Below are positions 25,301 through 35,652 of a stretch of DNA of 64,000 nucleotides, one piece after another; position 1 is the stretch's first letter, and every line of letters begins with the position of its first letter. Origin of the DNA: Dreissena polymorpha (lineage: Eukaryota; Mollusca; Bivalvia; Myida; Dreissenidae). Where the stretch lies: NCBI RefSeq assembly GCF_020536995.1, contig NC_068359.1:89486353-89550352 (forward strand), given 5' to 3'. The notes below the pieces were generated by a model, which did not search any database, was not told the origin of the DNA, and was given only the letters and a program-made list of their open reading frames with translations. A program made the translations under genes and the position numbers.

Positions 25301-28300
25301 TACGAAAGATCTAGCAAAATCATGTTTGCTCGGGTGCCTTTATAGACATTCATGTCTTTATATGTGTCATATATTTTTAGCTCGACTATGTCCTTTGACA
25401 TATTGCTTTTATATTTTGTGTACTTCTTTATCAACATGACCCCAACCTATAAACAAGAGCAGACAACTGTATTTAGCATTTTGTAAGAATTATGTGCCCT
25501 TTTTATACTTAAAAAATAGAAAAGTTGGTTGAGTTTTGTGCTTAGGTCCACTTTATACCTAAAGTAACAAAGCTATTGCTTGCATACTTGCAACACTTAC
25601 TTACTATATAGGGGGACTGTGCAGGCAAAGTTGTGTAACTCTGACTGGCATTTTGACATTATTATGTCCCGTTTTATACATAGAAAAACATAAGCAATGC
25701 ATATGTTTCAATTATGGTCCTCTTCCATTTAGAATATGACTATATTACCTTTCATTTCAGCTCCAGTGTCGCACAATGTTCTAGGACAGTGCGTCAAATA
25801 AAAGACATGTATGCGCAGTTGAAATGTCGAGGTACCTTACATTTTGCATTTATATCATGATCGTATGTACCAGTTTTAATAGAATGTAAAAATGAAACAA
25901 AATGACATGTTCTCATTATGTAATGTAGTGAAATGTTTTCTTTTATTGCACCCATTGTAAAAACTGTATAATATTAAATGTAATTTATTAAGTATTTTAT
26001 GCACACAAAAATAAAAAAGTTCATGTAATTGTTGAATATTATGAGCTCATTACATGTGTTTTGCGCGCCAGTAATATTTTGCTAGATCTTTAATCACGCT
26101 CATTATTCATGCTTGTTGATTATTTTTAATACTTTGGCAAAATGTAGTTAAATGTATTTTTGATGATAAAAATAAATTTCTGAGTATTAAAAAATTATAA
26201 TAGCATTAGTTAGTTCCTTTGGCCCATTAATAGTTAACAAGTAATCTCTAATCTTTATTACATATTCCTTAATCAGTGTTCATTTTTGTCAACATATTGA
26301 GAAAATATTTGTTATAATATAAAGATGTATGCTCTTAAAATACATTGGTATATGTGCTGAGAGCTTAATCTTTCAGTTAATACTATTTTTGAACTGTTCA
26401 ATTCAATAGTTCAGTATTTTAGTCTTACCATGTTTTTTTTAACCCTTTCAGTGCTGGAACCGGATTTTGAAGGCCTTTGCAAACAGTTTGGATCCAGATG
26501 AGACGCCACAGAACGTGGCGTCTCATCAGGATCCAAACTTTTTGCTATTCTGATAGTATAATTGAAACAAAATCGAAAAAAATGCTAATTTTTATAAATT
26601 CAGCAGACGACATTTTAGCAGACAACAAATTTACCAGCATGCAAAGGGTTAATAATAATCACTGCCAATTATTATTGTACATCAAAAATAAAAAATATCA
26701 ATGTTGATTGTTTAATAATTTTTCAAAGATTACAGTATATGATATTTAAGTTAAAAGAATGGTTCATAAATGTACCTCGCTTAATTTCAGCCGAAAAAAA
26801 AGAGTCTGACAGAAAAGAAACTGGAGGGGGGCCTCCAGCTGTATTAACCACCGTGGAAGACCTGGTCATAGATGGCATCCGCGACAAGCCACAGCTGATT
26901 GGCATTCCGGGTGGCATTGATTCAGGTGATTGTTATGCATGTATAATGATCTTTTTAATTTATTTTTCACTGTTGCATTTTCTTTCAAATTTGTAACATG
27001 CAATGAATATGAATGGAATATTTAGAACTGCAACCGACCTGCAATATACGTTACCAGATTATTTTGGAAACATTAAACAATGAACCATACACAATGGCTC
27101 TGCTTCAATATATTTGTCTTGTTTAATATTTAACCATTATATGCATATCTGGCAATAATAATTTGTGGAATGTTAATTGGTTTTATTTTGCGATGTTTGT
27201 GATTCGAAAAATGGTGAAGGGGCATTAATAGTAACATCTGTATGTCTGGCCGTCTGTCTAAAGTTGTGACCGGTGCCAATTAGTGGTGCATCATTGTCTC
27301 ATGGACACATTTCTTGTTTATTCATAGATGTTATAATTTGTTGTATTGAAGGCGTGGCTGATGTTGCTGAGATGGCAGACACTGATGAAGCCTCAGCCAA
27401 GTGTACACTAACTGTTGCTGAGTGTACATCAAAGCCTGCAACTGCCTCGAATGTAGCCACTTCTTCAACATCAAGACCATCAAAAGGTATATTTCAATAT
27501 GTCAATATTTTAAGACCAAAAATCATCTTTTGACATCCTCTGAATCTGGAAGCATACTGATACATCACACTATTATTAACTTGAGTATGCAGATGATATA
27601 TGAAAGTCATATTGCCTTTTACACAATAAACCAATACTCAAATAAACCAATACCCTAAACCAATCTATATTAAGAGAATATACATGTACTACAACTTGTT
27701 TCTCAGTCTCGCATGATAAACTTGATCTCTATCCGACACGCACATAATATTCTATTACTCATTATTTTGTGGTCGTTTATAATTAGAAAAAAGTTAAAAT
27801 ACTATATATTATCGGAAAACCATGGTCTAAAAATGTCGATATTAGCATCGATCTTATATTTATACGATCACTTGATATTCTATTGTTTTTGGTCTGGTAA
27901 TAGGATAAAAAGCATGCACATAACTGAAAAAACAATTAAAACTTTAAGAACAGAGTCATTTTTAACTTCACTGATGTATGAAGTTTCTTTTGTGCATATA
28001 AATTGTTCAAATCATAACTGGCATAAATCAGTTACAAAAACATGCATGTAAACATGGATAAAATGAAGAAAGTATTTAATTTCTTAAGTACAATTTGAAT
28101 TTGTCAATGTATAATTAACTTCCAGAATCGTTGAAAAAGAGAAAGAGAAACAGATGCTATGACGAAGAGCTACTTGAGCTGGAAACAAGACGTGCACAGG
28201 CTGAGTTGGACCTGCTGTTGCAGAGGCAACAGCAGGAAAAACAGCTACATGATCTTAGAATTAAGGTGATCACAGAGGCTGCAGAGCAAGAGAGACAACT

Positions 28301-31300
28301 TTTTACTTTAAAAAAAGAGTGGTTAAACTCAAATATAAAGTCTGCAATGGATCAAGGCCTTCTTTTGTTTGAATCTTAAACTTAACATGTTCCTAGGGGC
28401 ATATCGACTGCTAATAGACAAGTTAAATAGCTATTATTTGCAGAAACAGCTACATAGGACTGATTTATGCATGTTTTATTAATTAAATGTATAAATAATT
28501 TGTGACACTCAAATATGAATAAGTGAAACACTACTTACCATAAATAAAGGACCAAGTTTGGTAAATGATGAAGGTGCTATTCTGATGGGCAGCTGGTGTT
28601 CCACTTATTCATATTTTAATGTCATACATTATTTATATATGTAATTCACATAGCATGCATGAATCAGTCCTTTGTAGCTTTTGCTGCAAATAATATCCAT
28701 TTCACTTGTTGTTAGCAGTCAATATGCCCCTTGAAACATGTTTGACTCAAGATATATTTGTGTCCGGTGAAATATTTAAAATGCATTTGTCTTTAGCATT
28801 TAAGACACATTTCTAGTTTCCAATATACCTGTTTAAATGAATAATACTGTTGATATGCCTATTCTTTTGTTCTAACAAGTCTTTCTTGATCTGCAGCCTC
28901 GGTGATCCTTCTTTTATCTTTTTGCTATTGATATAATACTTTGTTAGTTTATCATTATGTGGATGAACCTTTGTTTAGTTATCTTCAAAAGGACTGTGAA
29001 TGTTTTGCATACAGCCCTTGTTATTATATAACTATATGTTCTTAAAAGAAAGATTCTGCGATGTGGTCTCTGTAACTGTTTCCAGACCCATCTCCTTCAT
29101 AAAGAACATGTGGCTGATCCGTGTCATCCTCACATGTTCGTGAAAACATGTCTTGCCTCTCTAATCCAATGTTATGAAGAATGACACACGCGACTGTTAT
29201 TTTGGCTGCTCTGTCAGGTTTTACTCTAAGTCCATAATGTAGACATGGAAACCTACGCTTGAGAACGCCAAAAGCTTGCTCGATCACCACTCTTGTTCGA
29301 CATAAGGATATGTTAAACCGTTCCTGTAAATGAAACAACATACTAATAATATTGCAATCATTCCACTAAATGTTAAGAACCAATGCTAGTTTGGTGACAT
29401 TGCTTTATGCCTGTAAGTAAATATTAAACCTTTTCATGATGATTAGTATTTATGCCACCCTTCGAAGAAGAGGGGGTATATTGCTTTGCTCATGTCGGTC
29501 TTTCGGTCGGTCTGTCGGTCGGTCTGTCCACCAGGTGGTTGTCAGACGATAACTCAAGAACGCTTGTGCCTAGGATCATGAAACTTCATAGGTACATTGA
29601 TCATGACTAGCAGATGACCCCTGTTGATTTTGAGGTCACTAGGTCAAAGGTCAAGGTCACAGTGACCTGAAATAGTAAAATGGTTTCCGGATGATAACTC
29701 AAGAACGCATACGCCTTGGATCATGAAACTTCATAGGTAGATTGATCTTGACTTGCGGATGACCCCTATTGATTTTGAGGTCACAAGGTCAAAGGTCAAG
29801 GTCACAGTGACCTGAAATAGTAAAATGATTTCCGGATGATAACTCAAGAACGCATACGCCTAGGATCATGAAACTTCATAGGTAGATTGATCATGACTTG
29901 CAGGTGACCCCTATTGATTTTGAGGTCACAAGGTCAAGGTCACGGTGACCCGAAATAGTAAAATGATATTCGGATGATAACTCAAGAACACTTTTGCCTA
30001 GGATCATGACACTTCATAGGTACATTGATCGTGACTCGCAGATGACCCCTATTGACTTTCAGGTCACTAGGTCAAAGGTCAAGGTCACAGTGACAAAAAC
30101 GTTTTGACACAATGGCTGCCACTACAACGGACAGCCCATATGGGGGGCATGCATGTTTTACAAACAGTCCTTGTTTTGTTTAATCTAAGGTTAACAAAAT
30201 TTAATTCTGAGTATATGTTACATTGTTTTAAAGATCCATTTAATACCTATACCTTACAAGGACTGTCGGTGTTTTGATATGGTGTCATAAGATACCTCTT
30301 GCATCCATAGCCAGAGTCACCAAGCAGAAGACCGTCGATTTCACCTGTTATAAAAAAAAGATCATTTTGCAGCACTGTAATGTCAAACAACGATATCAAG
30401 CAGTGTATTGTTTAATGCATGCAAGTTTATGACATAGTTATAACGTTATTGATGTAATATGTTGTTGTTTATGTTACATTTAAATAATTGTGATATTAGT
30501 TACTGTGATCATTTGGAATGATGTGATTTCAATGAAGTTCAATTTTTGTTGTTAGTATGAATTATTTATTGGGCTGATGAGACGCTAATTCAATTGTGTC
30601 ATTGCGTAAAAAGGTGATGTTTTAAGTTGCTTTCATTTGTCAAATGTGATGTGATAATAATACATGTGATCGTTTTAAAAGCTGTTATATAAAATAAAAC
30701 CAGACTTGACAGATAGATGGCTGGATGGATGGATGGATGGATGGATGGATGGATGGATGGATGGATGGATGGATGGCTGGATGGATGGATGGATGGATGG
30801 ATGGATGGATGGATGGATGGATGGATGGATGGATGGATGGATGGATGGATGGATGGATGGATGGATGGATGGATAGATAGATAGATAATTTATATATATG
30901 GCTGGTGATCAAACCTACTTGAAAAGATGGAAACGCTTCAATAAAAAATAAAATTGTGCTTGTTAATTTTGATGTACCGGTAATAATTCTGTGCTTAAAT
31001 AAATGGGTGCAATGAATGAATAAAATCATAATACTGAGTAGTCTTCATGTAATTGTCATTATACCTCTTTCAAAACGCTGACGTATGGCGCTTTCACGAA
31101 AGATCCTTGAATCGTGAACGCTCCCAGGCCACTTTGCGACTACGTCAACAAACCGAAAAGTGGCATCACAAATCATCTATAGAGCAAAAAGAAACCACAA
31201 ATCTTAATAAAATTCAAACTGCACAATGTCATTTTGTCTGATATCACACTAATACAAGTAAACAACAGAACATCCAATTGTCAATAGTTTCGTTTTGCAA

Positions 31301-33413
31301 TTATCACTGTGAACAGACAACCTTTAAACATATATAATCTAAAAAAAATACAAGTTGAGGAAATGTTCATGGACTTTATTTCACTTATTGTTTTACCTGT
31401 ACATTAAGGGAGTGAAATCCCTTTCTGTTCACATAATCGTCTTCGTTGGCGCTAGGCGCTTGAATACGGATATGTGTCCCATCAACAACACCAACCACTT
31501 GGGGGAAACCTTTAAAGACAATAACATTGTTAGCCTAATCGACATTTGTATTAGATAATTTTATACTAATTTGAGTATACTACAAACAAAGTTTCCGCAA
31601 TATTTTTTTCAAAAGTTACAAGTTCAATCTTCTGTCTTTCATGTCAATATATGTGTTCCCAAAAATAACAATCACTAATAAACAGTTATGTTTATTATAC
31701 TTATCAAACACGTAATATACTTAATATACACGTATGTTATTTCAAGACGTATAAATCTAGCATACAGTACTCATACAACGTTTTGAATTGTGCCCGATTC
31801 GACTAAGAAACATTTAACTCCCCTTATCTGTTTACTTGACAACCAATCAAAAATCATTAAATTGTCCGATTAAATTATATTAAGAGCTAATACGCACCAG
31901 CGATGTTGTAGAACTGTTTTTGCACCGTCCGTTGCACATTTTCGATATTTGGGAAGAAAACGAAGTCATTTAGATGTAGACACACGCTGTCCGTAAATTG
32001 CTTGACCGCTCTAGATACACTGGACCTTGAGATTCCATGAAGCCCTGCCGTCACAATGTGGTGTGGGCCAGTTGCAAGGAAATGCAATGCCGCTAAAGTT
32101 GAAATGAGCGGCGGAAGAGGACAAGAACGTTCAGTAGCCCTCTCCAAATTCAGCATGTTGACAAGAAACAGAATAGTTTCCGGGAAAAACCGGTACCGTT
32201 CACGATTTCCATCGGGGACAAAGTTTCCAATGGGTTCGTTCGATCACGGAAAACTCTCCTATCCATTGGAAACAATTCATTTAAGTATCGAGCGCGACGA
32301 AGACGTCTTTCAATGTCGGCCATATTGTTTTCTTACCATGGTGATTGTCATCAATTTTCAATTTGACAATGCCCAATATCAATGTCAATTTCAGTGTCAT
32401 TGATTGCAAATTGAAAATCGATTTTGGATGTCATTTGACATCGATTTTCTTTGTGAACACCAAGTTTGAGAACCGATGACAAAAATTGAAAATCAATGTC
32501 ACTTGACATTGAAAATCGATGTCAATTTGCTTTGTGAACACGGGGCCTGGGCGTTCCCATGACTTTTAGAATTTGAGCCGCAGTCTTTGATTGAATAATG
32601 CCTTGATATTGTCTTATATTACCCAATTTGTTCTCTTCAAAGCGTTTCAGCGTACTTATTTTTCCAAACAATTTATGAATATAAAAAAGACTTTCATTGT
32701 TTTTATAAAGATGATTTCACTTTTAATGTTACCAATCGACATAGCGTTGATGATAATTTAAATCGTTTAATGCGCTCATATTAGCAAAAAAGGTACTACA
32801 GTAATTTCTAATTGACTCAACTCCCTTACATCCTCCCAGCATTGTGCAGCTTATGAAAACATTTTTACAGTGGCACCTTTTACAGTCGGCTTAAATTGAC
32901 GACGCATTTTTAGTTTATTCCTACCCGTAGTCCATGCAAAACCCTGAGCATACTTAACCTTGATATACAGACACAATATAAGTATAATCGATTTGTTTTA
33001 TTATTATGACGTTACAATAATTCTTATAATTTATTTCGTTGATTAATGAATATACTTCACATTCAAATGTAAATGGATAATAAAATATGTCAGTCTAAAC
33101 ATTTGTGAAATAACTTAATATAAATTGCGTAATATGGTTTAATTGTATCAACAGTATCCCTTTATTTTAAACTTGTAAAACAACATGTGACAATCGCGAA
33201 ATTGTAAAATGCAAACACAGCGATATAGCAACTCGGTGCATGTCAAAGCGAGTATTTGAATGGCTCAATTATTCATAATACATTTACCAATTGTCATGCA
33301 ATAGGTATGCGTTATTTAGCAATATTTCACATAATGTCACACATACTATGTTGAGCCATCGCCACAGAAACGACGGTACAGACAATCACGATCCATAGAA
33401 GTGTTGCTTTCAT
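22361..33413 (-). CDS. Small secreted single-VWC (pacifastin-like) cysteine-rich protein
   Basis: Spliced coding sequence of 74 aa. The coding part of exon 2 (33413-33347) encodes a signal peptide starting [10 protein letters not shown] with a probable cut after VAMA. The donor is GTATGT. Exon 3 (22518-22361) follows a CTACTTTCAG acceptor and joins in phase (A|AG makes Lys23). The mature part has six cysteines, C24, C43, C46, C48, C56 and C61, in the order C-x18-C-x2-C-x-C-x7-C-x4-C, with the core DNCNVCRC and KCSEWSC. This fits the first subdomain of a von Willebrand factor C domain or a pacifastin-type inhibitor, although the first spacing is longer than pacifastin's usual 9-12. The tail is hydrophobic ([10 protein letters not shown]). 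The 10.8-kb intron contains a Harbinger element; without it the intron is about 1.9 kb, close to the 2.06 kb of the plus-strand paralogue. Function unknown; a protease inhibitor or an immune or signalling ligand is possible. Confidence 0.72.
23816..28379 (+). CDS. Harbinger Myb/SANT-like DNA-binding protein (one frameshift)
   Basis: Five exons: 23816-23971, 25761-25831, 26791-26925, 27327-27486 (or from 27352) and 28126-28379. All junctions obey GT-AG and keep phase. Exon 1 starts [14 protein letters not shown] and continues in a shifted frame as [13 protein letters not shown] ... [10 protein letters not shown], implying a one-base loss near 23868. Exon 2 completes the trihelix with [17 protein letters not shown]. 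The middle exons are low-complexity. The last exon is a long charged helix ([17 protein letters not shown] onward) ending at 28379. In Harbingers this partner protein binds the transposase, brings it into the nucleus and contacts the termini. The closest relative in the window is the gene at 58.9 kb. Confidence 0.75.
24677..24872. repeat. Tandem duplication, ~109-bp unit, two copies
   Basis: Both units run from TTTCTGATTAAACTT through ACTTTCCAAACAGTCC to CCTGGTCTGAACCAACC, with near identity apart from small indels. They lie in the first intron of the Harbinger Myb gene. Confidence 0.8.
26439..26652. mobile_element. piggyBac-like MITE, 214 bp, TTAA flanks
   Basis: Ends read TTAACCCTTTCAGTGCTGG and, in reverse at the right, TTAACCCTTTGCATGCTGG. 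TTAA duplication with a CCC start is the piggyBac signature. The centre is an exact hairpin of about 20-bp arms (GATGAGACGCCAC pairing with GTGGCGTCTCATC). It is inserted in a Harbinger intron, so it is younger than that copy or moved with it. Confidence 0.7.
28383..28743. repeat. 0.36-kb palindrome between convergent Harbinger genes
   Basis: The left arm (ACATGTTCCTAGGGGCATAT onward) and right arm (read in reverse, CATGTTTCAAGGGGCATATT onward) match over about 150 bp with a ~50-bp spacer. It fills the 3' side of both genes: the Myb stop is at 28379 and the transposase stop at 29042. Confidence 0.8.
29042..32323 (-). CDS. PIF/Harbinger DDE transposase (HARBI1-like, one frameshift)
   Basis: Five minus-strand exons: 32323-31898, 31509-31397, 31176-31065, 30344-30253 and 29323-29042, about 341 codons, near the usual HARBI1 length. 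Exon 1 starts [19 protein letters not shown]. It then needs a frame change near 32210 to reach [18 protein letters not shown] and the helix-turn-helix-like [16 protein letters not shown]. The catalytic triad is visible: first D in [13 protein letters not shown], second D in [14 protein letters not shown], and E in [29 protein letters not shown] is also typical. All splice phases fit. A tandem repeat block and a GGAT microsatellite lie in its introns. It would cut and rejoin DNA at the element's own termini together with the Myb-like partner. Confidence 0.82.
29453..30173 (+). repeat. Bivalve dispersed repeat with four ~145-bp units
   Basis: Units start GATAACTCAAGAACGC at 29548, 29693, 29838 and 29976 (spacing 145, 145, 138). 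A head with GGTCGGTCTGTCGGTCGG runs precedes them. Units 1 and 2 contain AGGTCAAAGGTCA directly followed by AGGTCACAGTGACCT. It lies in the transposase intron between the DSGY and catalytic-E exons. Confidence 0.8.
30711..30887. repeat. (GGAT)n microsatellite, ~175 bp
   Basis: About 40 near-uninterrupted GGAT units with GGCT interruptions near 30720 and 30776, ending in a few GATA units. It lies in a transposase intron. The open minus-strand frame across it is an artefact of the tetranucleotide. Confidence 0.95.
32550..33346. other. Intron of the VWC-domain gene, no feature seen
   Basis: AT-rich sequence between the Harbinger right end and the signal-peptide exon. No repeat or additional exon could be supported. 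Confidence 0.5.
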
Positions 33414-33813
33414 GATGAAAAGTAAACGTCTTATCCTGAAATAAAAATGCTTAATACATTGACATATAGCAACTGGTGGCTTGCCGCAGAGATTATTTTA
33501 TATTATATTATATAATGTAATTTTTAATCAATTCCAGTGATAAATTCATGAATGCTTTAAACAATGTAATTTAAAAGAAGTGTTTTCAAATAACGTTACG
33601 AAAATACAATTTCGTTTAGTATCTATAATGATGTTAAGGTAAATTTATTTTATTTAATTACAATTTCTTTTTGGTTCGGATGAAATGTAAATGTTGATCT
33701 ATTTTGTTTTTTTGTTTACAGCATGAGTTATATTTGAAACTAACAACAACTTCAATACATTAATTGGCATGCTAATGTGGTATATAATTTAGGTAAGTAA
33801 CATTAAAACTAAC

Positions 33814-33845
33814 CTCTGTCACAGTATCAATTATTTGTTGAATGC
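33814..33845 (-). other. 5' UTR exon of the VWC-domain gene
   Basis: The minus-strand segment ends GTGACAGAG before a GTTAGT donor. The next exon starts at 33435 after a TTATTTCAG acceptor, 22 nt upstream of the ATG. The exon start is inferred from the TATA box. The same donor context (GACAGAG then GTAAGT) recurs in the fragment at 43.26 kb, supporting a conserved splice site. Confidence 0.5.
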
Positions 33846-33870
33846 AATAATCCGTTATTGTTTTGACAGT

Positions 33871-33877
33871 ATTTATA
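33871..33877 (-). promoter_or_regulatory. TATA box of the VWC-domain gene
   Basis: TATAAAT on the minus strand (context CCTATAAATACTG) lies about 25-30 nt upstream of the inferred start of the 5' UTR exon. The third copy at 43.3 kb has lost this segment. Confidence 0.5.
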
Positions 33878-34050
33878 GGAAACGCTTACATGTCACTAAT
33901 GCCTGCTATTGCCTCAAGTGAAACAATAATTTAAATATAATTTTAGTAAAGCTCCGATAGCAGTTAAACATAATTACTCGGTATGTGATCGTTTAGCTTC
34001 GGGTATACATATTTTATAAACGCGTTATATTTAGTGCGGAATAGTACAAA

Positions 34051-35398
34051 TCATTAAAATACGAAATGGCAAAACATAATGTATTCTATTTTTGTGATAA
34101 AACAGATTTACAGCGCGTGCTATTAGTTTACGTCTAGTTCTTAAAGTACAACACATGCTGTGTCTCTTTGTTACATATCGTTGACAAACAGTAAGTTATA
34201 CTACTTATTGTATAAAGATATTTTACCTACAACACAAATGTTGCAAGAATCACATATGCCTATATTGTTATTCAATATCATATTAAAAGAAACGGTTAAC
34301 TGCATGCTGAAAAATGTGTCAATGCGATTTGTACACATAATTTTACAAATATTTTTACATATAATTTTACACATGATTTTAAACATAATTGTACACAAAA
34401 GTGTGCAATTGATGTACACATACGTTAAAAAAACTAAGCTTATTTCGCGTAACAAATTAGACAAGAAGCACTCAATGCCTTGGGAGATTGCCAATAGGCT
34501 AACAACTCTAGTCGAATTTGGGGCTGTATATACACGAATATTTTCATGTATTTTTAAATATTCGCATTTAGAATTAACGATATGTATTATCTAAATTTAG
34601 ATTGTGCTGTGAATATCCTTAGGGGTCATGTAAAGTCTATCGTATAATAAAACTTGTGCATGTTTATTTCGACGGAGTTATATAATTCCTAACCTGTTAA
34701 TGTCATACCGACAAAATAAAATATAAATTAATAAACATAAATGTCGTTCCTTTACACATAATATTCAATGTAATTAGGTATATTTTTTAATTCTTCCAAG
34801 ATGACAAAAAAAGTTTATTATGAAAAATGTTAAAATGTAAGTGTCTTGTCCCTAAATTTTATAAAATATGATTATTTTAATGTTTAAAATATATTTAACT
34901 ATTTTTTAATAGATAATATGACAATTATTATCAATTATTATGGTGTTGTTTTATACAATTCATCACAAGGAAAAAGATAAAAACTAGGTACTGCTTAATT
35001 TATTGCTATGCACGCAACTGCTCGCTGAAAGAACTGATACTTGATAAGAAAATGACAGTACTATCAGATATTGCTTTCGTAATATCCAGCGAATCAATGT
35101 TGCATGTTGGTTTTATTTTGTTACGAGTTTTATATTAATCCAATCGGCTCTGCAATATCGAATGCATTGCGAACAATTGTTACTGTACATAATAGACATA
35201 TTATGTCAGGGTACAACACGACTTGATTTATGTAATGTTTTGAAAAGTTTTGTAATGTAAATTCTACTTTAATTCGGGACTAGTTCTTCCATGTAAAAAC
35301 ATGGAAGTGCACAACTAAAGCTCTGTTATGTTATACGTATGAGTAACACAACATGCATATCTTCAGGTCACCATTATAATTTAAAGGCAGAACACCGC
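34051..35398. other. AT-rich upstream region
   Basis: No gene. A short stretch around 34325-34400 repeats ACATAATTTTAC-like phrases. Open frames here show no protein features. Confidence 0.5.
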
Positions 35399-35652
35399 GC
35401 ACTATACTCAATAAAAGTTATAACCGTCCACTTGCTATTTTGCGATATTTAAACTCTGCGTAATGTGCTTAGCAAAAACAAATTATACCAAATACTTTTT
35501 TTATTTTATTATCACCAATGTATCAATTGTACAAATAGTGATAATACAATGTTTAAGTATTTTGTATAATTTGTTTTTGCTAAGCACATTGCGCAGAGTT
35601 TAAATATCCCAAAATATCAGGTGGTCGGTTATAACTTTTGTTGAGTGTATAT
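35399..35652. mobile_element. Foldback MITE, ~254 bp
   Basis: Two ~115-bp inverted arms (ACTCAATAAAAGTTATAACC at the left, GGTTATAACTTTTGTTGAGT at the right) surround a short AT-rich centre. TA borders both ends, which suggests a Tc1/mariner-type target. There is no coding capacity. Confidence 0.65.

Larger units (their letters stand above)
23594..32546. mobile_element. PIF/Harbinger DNA transposon, 8,953 bp, two genes
   Basis: Perfect 16-bp terminal inverted repeats GCCCCGTGTTCACAAA are flanked by a CTG target duplication (23591-23593 and 32547-32549). Three-base duplications are typical of this superfamily, although TWA is more common. The subterminal regions are packed with inverted motifs such as GACATCGATTTTCAATGTCA and further TTTGTGAACAC copies. 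The element encodes a Myb/SANT-like protein (plus strand) and a DDE transposase (minus strand), convergent. It sits in the last intron of a host gene. Each coding region has one apparent frameshift, so this copy is probably not autonomous now, but decay is slight. Confidence 0.85.
33480..34050 (-). repeat. 5' region duplicated at 42.93-43.35 kb
   Basis: Stretches such as AATGCTTTAAACAATGTAAT, TTAATTGGCATGCTAATGT, CTCTGTCACAGTATCAATTA and GATCGTTTAGCTTCGGGTAT recur in the same order and orientation at 42930-43345. The segment covers the first intron, the 5' UTR exon and the upstream region of the VWC-domain gene. Confidence 0.75.

Noticed and set aside
30685-31029. A 114-codon minus-strand open frame rich in Ile-His-Pro-Ser repeats
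   Set aside because: It is the translation of the GGAT microsatellite; the frame stays open because the tetranucleotide contains no stop.
32056-32403. 115-codon plus-strand open frame
   Set aside because: It is antisense to the first exon of the Harbinger transposase, whose motifs and splice sites are clear.
34160-34594. 144-codon plus-strand open frame and its 97-codon antisense partner
   Set aside because: They arise from an AT-rich stretch of ACATAATTTTAC-like near-repeats; composition is hydrophobic and low-complexity with no domain.
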